In this document: positions 13,475 to 20,848 of the stretch, one piece after another | How positions within the stretch are numbered: the first letter of the stretch is position 1 | Layout: each line of letters starts with the position of its first letter | Virus record (IMG/VR): IMGVR_UViG_3300027987_000201 | Coordinates: 1-26,073 of that record | DNA: 26,073 bases | Origin: a virus | Reading direction: 5' to 3' (one strand) | The notes under the pieces: model-generated | The model's database searches: none | Told to the model about the DNA's origin: nothing | The model's input: only the letters and a program-made list of their open reading frames with translations | Position numbers and translations under genes: made by a program

Positions 13475-14073
13475 AAGAATCGATTGAGTTCATGCGGAAT
13501 CGGCATGTTGATCAAGCGGTATGGATCGTTGGGAAAGGCCCATCGTTGCAGTACCTGAACGCTGGATATTTTGGTAATGGTCCGATCATTACGATCAATG
13601 AAGCCATTCTGAGCGTTCAGGATCTTCCACTTGCGAATACGATGTATGCCATGAACAAGGATGGATGCCGAAACGAAGCAAAGGGTCATACCTGCCCGAT
13701 GGTCGAGCCGTGGTGGGATGTGAACATGATCCTACAGGCCCCTGGCTTTTCTGAGCATTGTTTCCCAAACCATCCGAATCGCTTATGGATCAACCCTGTT
13801 GACGATCTTGGCTTTGATCTACCAACTGTGCTGAGCGTGCGCATGTGTATTGCGATCGCAAAGCTAATGGGGGGCAATGAGATCAATCTTATTTCGTGCG
13901 ATTCACTTGTGAACGGTGATATGCGCATCTTCGATGGAAAGGTTGTGAGATCGAGCGGCGCATCTGGTCATTACTCACATAATATTTCGATCATTAAGAA
14001 AGAACTGGAAGATATCAAGCACCACTTTATTCTGCCGAGGAAAAATGAACGACAAACAATTGCGAACGCGTGA
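13471..14073 (+). CDS. Maf/DUF115-like glycosyltransferase-related protein, 200 aa
   Basis: The N-terminus VWIVGKGPSLQYL (residues 17-29) is the nucleotide-binding GxGPSL loop found in DUF115/Maf-type proteins and in GT42-like sialyltransferases. It is followed by IITINEAIL, matching the N.E/N.A stretch after this loop. The C-terminal part holds INLISCDSLVNGD and a helix rich in Lys and Glu. Maf relatives transfer nonulosonic acids to flagellin and other surfaces, but the substrate here cannot be read from sequence. ATG 13471 overlaps the upstream TGA (ATGA). The 3' end overlaps the next gene by 29 bp. Base composition is more AT-rich than that of its neighbours. Confidence 0.6.
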   Translation: MKESIEFMRNRHVDQAVWIVGKGPSLQYLNAGYFGNGPIITINEAILSVQDLPLANTMYAMNKDGCRNEAKGHTCPMVEPWWDVNMILQAPGFSEHCFPNHPNRLWINPVDDLGFDLPTVLSVRMCIAIAKLMGGNEINLISCDSLVNGDMRIFDGKVVRSSGASGHYSHNISIIKKELEDIKHHFILPRKNERQTIANA

Positions 14074-14647
14074 ACATACACTTGCCGATGCGCTTGATGG
14101 GCCCATCTCTGCGGATGAAGGGGCGCACCTGGCCTACCTCGCCAGCCTGATCAAAACAGGCGGCACGGTGTTGGAGATCGGAACGAACGAAGGCAAGAGC
14201 GCTTCGTTCATGGCATTTGGCCTGCGGCACGCGCACAACTTCAGGGCTCGCGTCCATTGCGTGGACCTGTGGAGTCTTGGCGGCCCTTCACAGCAGATCA
14301 ATTATCGTGACCCGCGTAAGCAGGCACGCTTCGAAGCGAACATGCTGAGGCTTGGATTGACCGAAACTGTGATCGCCCATCGCGCCGAGAGCACCGAGTT
14401 CGCCAAAACCTGGCAGGGCGAGATCGACCTGCTGTTCATCGACGGCGGACACAAGTATGAAGAGGTGAAGGCCGATTACGAAGCATGGATGAACTTCATT
14501 CCAGTTGGCGGCTATATTGCGATCCATGATGTGTTCGATATGTGGCCTGGCATCATGAAGTTCATGGATGAGATGGTTTATCCCGATGACCGCTGGCAGA
14601 ACTGGCACACGGTCTACCGTTTGAAGACCGCACAGAAAGTGAGATGA
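14045..14647 (+). CDS. class I SAM-dependent methyltransferase, 200 aa
   Basis: The SAM-binding motif I is VLEIGTNEGKSA (from residue 42), followed by VHCVDLWSLGG and the typical IDLLFIDGGHKYEEV and GGYIAIHDV of the Methyltransf_24 group, whose members often modify sugars or secondary metabolites. The start ATG 14045 follows GAGG in the 3' end of the previous gene. It is in tandem with a second methyltransferase of the same type. Its position after two glycosyltransferase-like genes suggests methylation of a sugar, but a protein or DNA target is not excluded. No target-recognition domain of DNA methyltransferases is present. Confidence 0.8.
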   Translation: MNDKQLRTREHTLADALDGPISADEGAHLAYLASLIKTGGTVLEIGTNEGKSASFMAFGLRHAHNFRARVHCVDLWSLGGPSQQINYRDPRKQARFEANMLRLGLTETVIAHRAESTEFAKTWQGEIDLLFIDGGHKYEEVKADYEAWMNFIPVGGYIAIHDVFDMWPGIMKFMDEMVYPDDRWQNWHTVYRLKTAQKVR

Positions 14648-15231
14648 GCATGACAAACGAAGAGATCATCAAAAAGGCGGAGAAAGCAGCGCCATCATGG
14701 ACATCCCCAGCCGAGCGCAACGAAATGATCGACCTGGCAAAACAGGTCCGCGAAGGTGGGCTGATCGTTGAGATCGGCGGTCTGTATGGCGGCATGACGG
14801 CAGTGCTAGGCCTTTCCAATCCGAACGCGCAGATCGTTGTCATTGACGAATTCAGTTGGAATCCCATCAAGGAATTGAAGGCCAGCGCCGCCCTGTTGCT
14901 ATCGAACTGCAATGGCGCAGGCGTGAACAATGTGCGCGTGATCACTGGTGACAGCCGCGTGGTGGGGAAGACGTGGAATCAGCCCATTGATCTACTCTGG
15001 ATCGATGGTGGACATTCCTATGAGTTCGTGAAAAGCGACCTTGATCATTTTGGTCCGCACGCGGCGCGCATCGCGCTGCACGATTATGGCAACCCGTTCT
15101 GGAAGACCATCCAGCAGGCTGTGGATGATTTTCTGAAAGTGCATCCAGAATGGCGCTTCGATCATAACGTGGAGACCGTTGGTGTATTGGAGCGCGTGGT
15201 AACGCCTGAACCGCAGATGAGCGAGATGTAA
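14644..15231 (+). CDS. second class I SAM-dependent methyltransferase, 195 aa
   Basis: LIVEIGGLYGGMT (from residue 40) is motif I, then QIVVIDEFSWNP, VRVITGDSR and IDLLWIDGGHSYEFVKSD with ARIALHDYGNP. It is clearly of the same fold as the preceding gene (shared IDLL.IDGGH.YE.VK.D core) but diverged, so an old duplication or a paired acquisition is likely. ATG 14644 overlaps the previous TGA (ATGA); ATG 14650 is an alternative. It is the last gene of the modification cassette, ending 1 bp before the connector gene. Confidence 0.8.
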   Translation: MSMTNEEIIKKAEKAAPSWTSPAERNEMIDLAKQVREGGLIVEIGGLYGGMTAVLGLSNPNAQIVVIDEFSWNPIKELKASAALLLSNCNGAGVNNVRVITGDSRVVGKTWNQPIDLLWIDGGHSYEFVKSDLDHFGPHAARIALHDYGNPFWKTIQQAVDDFLKVHPEWRFDHNVETVGVLERVVTPEPQMSEM

Positions 15232-15232
15232 A

Positions 15233-15880
15233 ATGACGACCCTTGCCGCTCTTATTGCTGAACTGCAAAGCGAGGTCCCTGCTGTGGACAGTGTGCCCAC
15301 CACGGCACAGTACACGCAGGCCATCAAGGATGCGGTGAACGATTTTTCACGCCGCTGCGGATTGGCGAAGATCGGTTCGATCTCCGTCGTTTCTGGCACA
15401 GCGACTTATGCCCTGCCCACGGACTTCATGAAGTTGATCAGCATGGACGCTTTGACAGGTGTGGAAGGTGTTCTTATAGCAACCAGCGGATTAATTCCAC
15501 TCTCGAAGAATTGGGATGAAACATGGACCATTGTCAACCAGCAGATCACGTTCTATCCAACACCGTCCTATTCATTGACCCGATATTTCAAATACAAGGC
15601 GGCATGGATATTGACTGGCACGAACCCGAATGAGACCTATGCCGCGCTCGGCGATAACGAGAAGGACATCATCATGCTGAAGGCGAAGGGCAGTTGTTAC
15701 GAGAAGCTGAGCAATGCCACCGCTTCGAATGGTCCGTTGAGATATTCGTTTGGTGCGGTGAGCGAAGATCTCTCTGGCAATGTCGAGAATTATCAGAAAA
15801 AGATGTATGCCCTGCACGGTGATTATGTCGCCGCATGTGAAGACTATAACGGCGCAAGCCTGTTTGTGAACGGTGGATGA
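15233..15880 (+). CDS. head-tail connector (adaptor) protein, 215 aa
   Basis: The N-terminus (LAALIAELQSEVPAVDS, TTAQYTQAIKDAVNDFSRRCG) and the following SVVSGTATYALPTDFMKLISM fit the adaptor proteins that bind below the portal, which combine short helices with a beta layer. The later NEKDIIMLKAKGSCYEKL helix also fits. The gene is placed between the capsid region and the head-closure and tail genes, as expected. ATG 15233 comes just after the upstream TAA. The assignment rests on pattern and position. Confidence 0.65.
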   Translation: MTTLAALIAELQSEVPAVDSVPTTAQYTQAIKDAVNDFSRRCGLAKIGSISVVSGTATYALPTDFMKLISMDALTGVEGVLIATSGLIPLSKNWDETWTIVNQQITFYPTPSYSLTRYFKYKAAWILTGTNPNETYAALGDNEKDIIMLKAKGSCYEKLSNATASNGPLRYSFGAVSEDLSGNVENYQKKMYALHGDYVAACEDYNGASLFVNGG

Positions 15881-16191
15881 TGAATAGTAATTTTTATCAA
15901 GCCCGCATGAGACTGATCCGCGCGCGGAATGAAGTGAGCCTTGCCATTCGGAGAGGATCTTCCACGCTCACGGCCCAATCCATGCGGATCGAGTATGCGG
16001 GATCTCGCGCAGCGAGACTGCAAAGCGACGCGGCACGGGCTGCAACGCAGGCAGTCTTCATCCTTGGCGAGCCTGATATGGACATACAAGCTGAAGATCG
16101 GCTGACCCATGACGGCAAGTTGATCAAGGTTGTTTTCATTCAATTGAATCGCCTGGCGGCAACGATCGCGGAAGGAATTGTTGAAGAATGA
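15877..16191 (+). CDS. probable head-closure (stopper-like) protein, 104 aa
   Basis: A basic helical N-terminus (FYQARMRLIRARNEVSLAIRR) precedes a small beta domain. The stretch EPDMDIQAEDRLTHDGKLIKV, as two short pieces around DRLTHDGK, recalls the D..DRFT.DG..Y.V pattern of phage stopper proteins. The length and the location between adaptor and HK97 gp10-like genes support head completion. The start can be ATG 15877 or 15880; the former overlaps the upstream TGA. Confidence 0.5.
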   Translation: MMNSNFYQARMRLIRARNEVSLAIRRGSSTLTAQSMRIEYAGSRAARLQSDAARAATQAVFILGEPDMDIQAEDRLTHDGKLIKVVFIQLNRLAATIAEGIVEE

Positions 16192-16622
16192 CCGATGGTT
16201 TTGAGTGGGTTGTGGCTCCTGATGTGATCGCCAAGGGACTCGAGGAGTACGGCGAGCGTGCGCTGGTTGCGATCCAGGCGGTTGCCAACTATTGGGGACA
16301 ATCCATTCAGGATGAGGCGCGGGAAGATGCCGTGTGGGAAGATCGCACAGGCAACGCCCGCGGAGGTCTCTTCTTTGCGTTGGATGGCTTTGGATTGGAA
16401 CCGCTGACTGGCGAAGTGACTCCAGAGGCAAAGAGCGAGATGAGCGACGTGGCTGTGGAAAGCGGTAATGCGGATACGCTGATCATCACGCTGGGGCATA
16501 CGGTCTTTTATGGAAAGTTTTTGGAATTATCGAACGGCGGCAAATATGCCGTGGTCATGAGCACGATCGAGAAGAACCTTGGGAGCCTGGAACGACAGGT
16601 TCAGGATGTTTTCAAAGGATAA
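16188..16622 (+). CDS. HK97 gp10-like tail completion protein, 144 aa
   Basis: The C-terminal half has the pattern of the HK97 gp10-like family: LGHTVFYGKFLELSNGGKY followed by a helix that ends the protein (EKNLGSLERQVQDVF). The N-terminal helix (IAKGLEEYGERALVAIQAV) also fits. These proteins sit at the head-tail joint. ATG 16188 overlaps the upstream TGA (ATGA). The portal gene follows after only 3 bp, an unusual neighbour for this family. Confidence 0.7.
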   Translation: MTDGFEWVVAPDVIAKGLEEYGERALVAIQAVANYWGQSIQDEAREDAVWEDRTGNARGGLFFALDGFGLEPLTGEVTPEAKSEMSDVAVESGNADTLIITLGHTVFYGKFLELSNGGKYAVVMSTIEKNLGSLERQVQDVFKG

Positions 16623-16625
16623 GCA

Positions 16626-17903
16626 ATGGCGACATTACGGCAAAGAGTTCAGGCCTTTTTCAATCCACCTGCGCAGGCACAGACCACGCAGAGCGAACCT
16701 GTATCCAAGGGTGCGGATGCGGTCGTTGCCGAGTATGAAAAGCTCAAGGCGGACCGCGAACGTATTGCGGTGATCAAGACCTGCCGCGAGATGTATGCCA
16801 CCGATACGCGCGTGAAAAAGGCGCATCGTTTTTATGCGCGCGATATTGTGCGGGCGGGCTTCATCGTGAAGACAAAGGATGAAACGGCGAAGCAGATCGC
16901 TATCCAGTTGCAGAAGCGATTGAACATGAACCAATTGCTGGAAGATGCCGTGCGTCTCACGTCCCGCGACGGTGATTCGTTCTATGAAGTGGTGATCGAT
17001 GAAGGCTTGCAGATCACCGAACTTTCACGCAAGCCAACGTTGTTGATGCATCGCAACAGCAACAGCACGGACAAGTTCGACGATGCGAACCGTGCCTTCT
17101 GGCAGGGAACGGACCGCTGGATGAGCCCTGAGCCGCCGAAGGATGCGATCTGGTTCCCTGAGTGGCAGATGGTCCATGCACGCTGGGAACATGACCCCGA
17201 GCATAAATACGGTACGCCGATGTTCAGCAGTGCCACATCACCTTTCAAGAAGGTCAAGGATGGTGAGCTGAATGTGGCTGTGCGACGCAAGATGGGCGGC
17301 TCGCAGATCCGCGTTCATAGTGTGGAAGGCGCTCCATCTGACCTTGAGAAATACAAGGAAGATAACAAGGCGGCTTTCGGTACTTTGAACGCCGTGACCG
17401 ACCTATTCAGCAATAAGAAGACCACCGTGGAAGTGAAGCAGGGCGACGGCACGATCGACAAGATCGGCGATGTGACGCATCACGTGGCCACGATGATGAC
17501 CGCTTCGGACGTACCGATGGAATTGATCGCCTATGGCGAAGGACTCAATCGTGACATCCTCGGCGAGAAGAAGGATGAATACGAAGAGACCTTATCACAG
17601 GGACGCGAATGGCTGACCGACCAGCTTGTGGCCCCTGTGTTGGAACGTCAGTGGCTGCTGGCAGGCTTGCTGCCTGATGCCGTGGATTATGAAATTATCT
17701 GGCGCAAGGCCAAACCGATGACACCCGCCGATGTGCGTGACCTGATGGACGCGCTTGCCAAGGCCAAATTACTCGGCATCAACGATGATGTGATCCAAAG
17801 CATTGCAGCGAGTTATCTGCGCGATGTGGATGATGACATTCTGAACATGGATGGTTTCAGCGTCGATCAATTGGCGCAGAATTTGAAAGGGATCAGCGTT
17901 TGA
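16626..17903 (+). CDS. portal protein, 425 aa
   Basis: The protein has the stretches expected of a portal: an N-terminal arm, RERIAVIKTCREMYATDTRV, the wing with LTSRDGDSFYEVVID, a WFPEWQMVHARWEHDPEHKYG segment with G.P-like turns, the DVPMELIAYGEGLNRDILGE region, and the acidic C-terminal helices (MTPADVRDLMDALAKAKLLG). Portals form the 12-fold ring through which DNA passes and to which terminase docks. Here it is not next to terL but nine genes downstream, right before the MuF-like gene. The start ATG 16626 follows AAAGGATAAG. The stop overlaps the next start as TGATG. Confidence 0.85.
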   Translation: MATLRQRVQAFFNPPAQAQTTQSEPVSKGADAVVAEYEKLKADRERIAVIKTCREMYATDTRVKKAHRFYARDIVRAGFIVKTKDETAKQIAIQLQKRLNMNQLLEDAVRLTSRDGDSFYEVVIDEGLQITELSRKPTLLMHRNSNSTDKFDDANRAFWQGTDRWMSPEPPKDAIWFPEWQMVHARWEHDPEHKYGTPMFSSATSPFKKVKDGELNVAVRRKMGGSQIRVHSVEGAPSDLEKYKEDNKAAFGTLNAVTDLFSNKKTTVEVKQGDGTIDKIGDVTHHVATMMTASDVPMELIAYGEGLNRDILGEKKDEYEETLSQGREWLTDQLVAPVLERQWLLAGLLPDAVDYEIIWRKAKPMTPADVRDLMDALAKAKLLGINDDVIQSIAASYLRDVDDDILNMDGFSVDQLAQNLKGISV

Positions 17904-19132
17904 TGAGCGTTTATCTCGAGCCCGTTGTTTTGAATGAAGCCAAGTCCATTGAGCTGATTGCTCAGTTGGAGAAGGTTCCGCTTTCGCGGATGTACCAGGC
18001 TTCGTTCAAGGCAGCTATACGTTTACATATTTGGTTTATGGGTCGCACTCAAGAATTGATTAGCGATTATTACAATGTAGCCCAAGCGACAATTCTGCGT
18101 GGTGGCGATCGAGATGGAATTATTGATAGTGCAATAGGATATCAGATACAACAGAAAATATTGTCCCGATGGGATAAGACTGCAAAGCAATGGACAGATG
18201 AATTTACGCAAGTACGAATTGAAGCAGCGAGCATTCCATTTGGTGTGTTGGCTATATATCACGAACGTCTCGTTCTTCCAGGTTTGAAGAAATTGGAAGA
18301 GGGGAAAGGTGTGGTCGATGGTGTTTTCGAACCGCAGTTGCAAGCATTGGTCACAGCGGGTGAGCAGCAAATATATAAAGATGGTCTCACGCTATCCAGC
18401 AGAATTTGGAAATGGGATCAAGATAGCCGAAACGGGATTAACGATGTTTTGATGAAGGGCATTGTCAACGGCGATTCGGCATGGAACATTGCCAAAGAAC
18501 TTGAACAATATCTTGGAACGGATCAGGATTGTCCGCGCTGGGCATATTCCAGATTGTATGGACTGACAAAGACCGATATTGCTCAAGGCGACTTGCATGG
18601 TTTGTATAGTGATAAAGCATTGTCATGGGAAACCGATTCCGATGGCAATCGTGTGCCAGTTACAGCAACGCCATGTGATGGAAAAAAAGGTGTTAGCTAT
18701 AACGCACTGCGACTTGCGCGTACTGAAATACAAAAAGCGCATGCGCTTGCGACTGATTATGTTATGGCACAGCAGCCTTGGGTGCAGAACGAAAAAATAA
18801 ACACATCACCTTCTCACGGCGAGCCAGATGAATGTGATGAAGTTGCGGCTGGTGGTGATAACAATGATGGAATTTATCCCGTTGGAACGATCAAACTACC
18901 TTTGCACCCCAATTGTTTGTGTTTCAAAACTGCTGATCTCATACCTGAAAAAGAGTTCACATCGAAGCTGAACGCATGGGTAAAGGGAGAAGGTCAATGG
19001 GAAGAACTGGATAACTATGCACAAATGCTTGGTGCAAATACTGCATCGCCACAGGATGCGCTGAATAAATCCATTCTACCAAATGCAATCAATTTAGCGA
19101 TCTGGCTGTTTGACCGAAAACCTAGTTTGTAA
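17903..19132 (+). CDS. MuF-like minor head protein, 409 aa
   Basis: The C-terminal half holds the Mu gpF/SPP1 gp7-type pattern: NALRLARTEIQKAHALATD, then a Cys/Asp stretch (DECDEVA), and HPNCLCF (from residue 335). Such proteins bind the portal and can be ejected with DNA. The first ~35 codons match the GC-rich style of the neighbours, but from about 18000 to 19130 the gene is visibly AT-richer; hand counts of single 60-base lines there give 35-47% GC, against 50-58% in two lines of the portal gene. This suggests that most of the gene was acquired by recombination. The start is ATG 17903, overlapping the portal TGA. Confidence 0.75.
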   Translation: MSVYLEPVVLNEAKSIELIAQLEKVPLSRMYQASFKAAIRLHIWFMGRTQELISDYYNVAQATILRGGDRDGIIDSAIGYQIQQKILSRWDKTAKQWTDEFTQVRIEAASIPFGVLAIYHERLVLPGLKKLEEGKGVVDGVFEPQLQALVTAGEQQIYKDGLTLSSRIWKWDQDSRNGINDVLMKGIVNGDSAWNIAKELEQYLGTDQDCPRWAYSRLYGLTKTDIAQGDLHGLYSDKALSWETDSDGNRVPVTATPCDGKKGVSYNALRLARTEIQKAHALATDYVMAQQPWVQNEKINTSPSHGEPDECDEVAAGGDNNDGIYPVGTIKLPLHPNCLCFKTADLIPEKEFTSKLNAWVKGEGQWEELDNYAQMLGANTASPQDALNKSILPNAINLAIWLFDRKPSL

Positions 19133-19144
19133 AGAGAAGTTCCT

Positions 19145-19564
19145 ATGACCTTGAGCAGTGAAGTGAAGACCGCACTTGAGACGAACGCCCCGCTGATGGC
19201 CATCCTAACGGGGGGCATCCATATCAACGTGGAGGAGATCAGCCTGGTGAATACGCCCAGCGCCTTTGACAGCACGACGAAGGAACTCAAGCCGTGCGCG
19301 TTGATCAAGGAAGGCGTGGAGAGCAAGCTAACGAGCGGACTGGCGAACTCGGTCAATTCGCCGCTGGTGATCTATTTTTATGAACGGCAGGGATATACCA
19401 ATATCGCCGCCGCGATGAGTCTGGTTTTTACGCAGATGAGTGACGCCAAGATCGGAACGAACGTCTGGCAGATCCATTTCGATATTGCAGTGAATCAACA
19501 GCGTGACACGGCGTTGGATTGTGCGCTCGGCTCGCTGAGATTTGTCGCCAAAAGACGGCGATGA
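19145..19564 (+). CDS. tail terminator-like protein, 139 aa
   Basis: The start (LSSEVKTALETNAPLMAILTGGIHI) followed by PCALIKEGV, SPLVIYFYERQGYTNIAAAM and the terminal strand region fits the tail terminator/tail completion group of siphophages, which cap the tail tube and join it to the head. The location between MuF-like and major tail genes supports this. The protein ends VAKRRR. A near copy of the last codons follows just after the stop (see findings). Confidence 0.6.
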   Translation: MTLSSEVKTALETNAPLMAILTGGIHINVEEISLVNTPSAFDSTTKELKPCALIKEGVESKLTSGLANSVNSPLVIYFYERQGYTNIAAAMSLVFTQMSDAKIGTNVWQIHFDIAVNQQRDTALDCALGSLRFVAKRRR

Positions 19565-19600
19565 TATGGCCAAAAGGCGAAGATAAAAAAGGAGATTGAA

Positions 19601-20128
19601 ATGTCATTAGATGAAAATGCAAAACCGTACGGACTGAACGATATCAAGCTCACGAGTTTTGATCGTTCGTTGCAGGTTGATCTACCTGCCGCAACAAAGC
19701 TCTCGTTCAAAGAACGCATCAAAAGCGCAGAAGGACCTGGTGACGATCAGTTGTCAACAATTGTTTCTGTTCTCGAAGCCATTGAATGGGAACTTGAAAA
19801 CACAGGATTGCCACTTGAAGCCTATGCCTTGATGAAGGGTTTGACGACCAGCACAACAGGGACTACGCCTAACCAGGTGAAGAAGTTGAAGAGCCGTGGC
19901 GCGGTTCGTTATCCGTATTTCCTAATCTATGGAAAAAGCATCGGTGAGGGTGATGATGATGTACATTGCATCATTTATAAAGCCAAAGTCACTGAAGGGC
20001 TGGATGCACCTCTTACCTACGGCGAATTGCAAAAACCCACGATCAAAGGTATTGGCATCGATGACGGCGTGAACGGCATCTATGATTGGGTGCAGAACGA
20101 AACCGCATCTGACTTGCCTGGCAGCTAA
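19601..20128 (+). CDS. major tail (tail tube) protein, 175 aa
   Basis: A 175-residue protein with the features of a siphophage tube subunit: MSLDENAKPYGLNDIKL, a long central segment ending in TSTTGTTPNQVKK, the strands RYPYFLIYGKS and HCIIYKAKV, and a closing YDWVQNETA. Size and position just upstream of the chaperone pair and tape measure agree with this. It has the best Shine-Dalgarno of the tail block, AAAAAAGGAG at 19584-19593, consistent with the high amounts needed. The 36-bp gap before it contains only the repeat-like AT-rich sequence. Confidence 0.75.
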   Translation: MSLDENAKPYGLNDIKLTSFDRSLQVDLPAATKLSFKERIKSAEGPGDDQLSTIVSVLEAIEWELENTGLPLEAYALMKGLTTSTTGTTPNQVKKLKSRGAVRYPYFLIYGKSIGEGDDDVHCIIYKAKVTEGLDAPLTYGELQKPTIKGIGIDDGVNGIYDWVQNETASDLPGS

Positions 20129-20142
20129 AGGCTGAAGGATGA

Positions 20143-20598
20143 ATGATGAAGGCTGAAAAAGTAAAACAACTTGAACAATCCACGCAGGCGAAGCGCGTCA
20201 ATCTGGCTGAGTGGCGCGCCAGCCGCATCAAAGAGCGGACGCTTCCCAGCGGGCTGACCGTACAACTGCGTGATGTGACCATGACCGACCTGATGTTCAC
20301 AGGCAAACTGCCCGAATCCATCATGAAGATGATGACCGATGCGGCAGAGAGCGGATCGCAGGACCTCGATCTTGAAACGCTCGCAAAAAACACTACCGAG
20401 TTCAACCAGATGTTGAACACGCTGGTGGAGGTTTCGCTGGTGGAACCCAAGATCGGTGACGTGGCCGATGATGAACATATCCTGCTGGCAGAGATCCCAT
20501 CGGATGACAAGCTGGACATCTTCCAGTTCCTGAATCGAGGTGCCGAACAATTGGCCTCCTTTCGTGAAGGAGAGAAGCAACCTGTGGAGGCTGTATAA
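20143..20598 (+). CDS. tail assembly chaperone, G-like part, 151 aa
   Basis: Located between tail tube and tape measure genes, as the lambda gpG counterpart is. The protein has the expected plan: ANLAEWRASR-like N-terminus (VNLAEWRASRIKERTLPSG), a helical core (DVTMTDLMFTGKLPESIM) and an acidic ending (EIPSDDKLDIFQFLNRG). Chaperones of this type hold the tape measure during tail assembly. Start ATG 20143 or 20146, behind GAAGGATGA. A second ORF in the +1 frame overlaps its 3' end, so a longer GT-type product may be made by frameshift. Confidence 0.65.
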   Translation: MMKAEKVKQLEQSTQAKRVNLAEWRASRIKERTLPSGLTVQLRDVTMTDLMFTGKLPESIMKMMTDAAESGSQDLDLETLAKNTTEFNQMLNTLVEVSLVEPKIGDVADDEHILLAEIPSDDKLDIFQFLNRGAEQLASFREGEKQPVEAV

Positions 20599-20848
20599 CG
20601 CAGCCACCGCCTACGATTACAGGCCGAGCGATCTCTTCCCTGAACTGACCCCGATGGCCGCTTGGCAGTTGGACGAAGCCTGCCTGAGCGTGGGCAGGCG
20701 TGTGGAGAACAACCTAAACAGCGGCAGGGAGATGTGGCACGGCTTTGGCGCTGATAGCAGTTTGATGGGCGCTGTGAAGCGCGGATATCGCAGCGCAAAG
20801 CAGTTCGTGAAAAAGAAGATGAAAATACCCGAAAGTGGTGTGTGGTAA
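20540..20848 (+). CDS. tail assembly chaperone, T-like part in the +1 frame, about 102 aa
   Basis: This frame is open from 20534 to 20848 and overlaps the end of the G-like gene by 65 bp. Its only early start is GTG 20540, without a clear ribosome binding site, so it may be reached by a +1 slip. TTT followed by C (20560-20563) in the G frame would allow a slip to TTC and continue VKERSNLWRLYNAATAYDY. The rest (SDLFPELTPMAAWQLDEACL) resembles T-like domains that follow the G part in many siphophages. It ends 0 bp before the tape measure ATG. Independent initiation is possible. Confidence 0.55.
   Translation: MPNNWPPFVKERSNLWRLYNAATAYDYRPSDLFPELTPMAAWQLDEACLSVGRRVENNLNSGREMWHGFGADSSLMGAVKRGYRSAKQFVKKKMKIPESGVW

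Noticed and set aside
12233-15231. DNA-modification cassette
   Set aside because: The methyltransferases belong to the small Methyltransf_24 type, without the DPPY/NPPF-type motif or target-recognition domain of DNA methyltransferases. A DNA target is not supported, though not strictly excluded.
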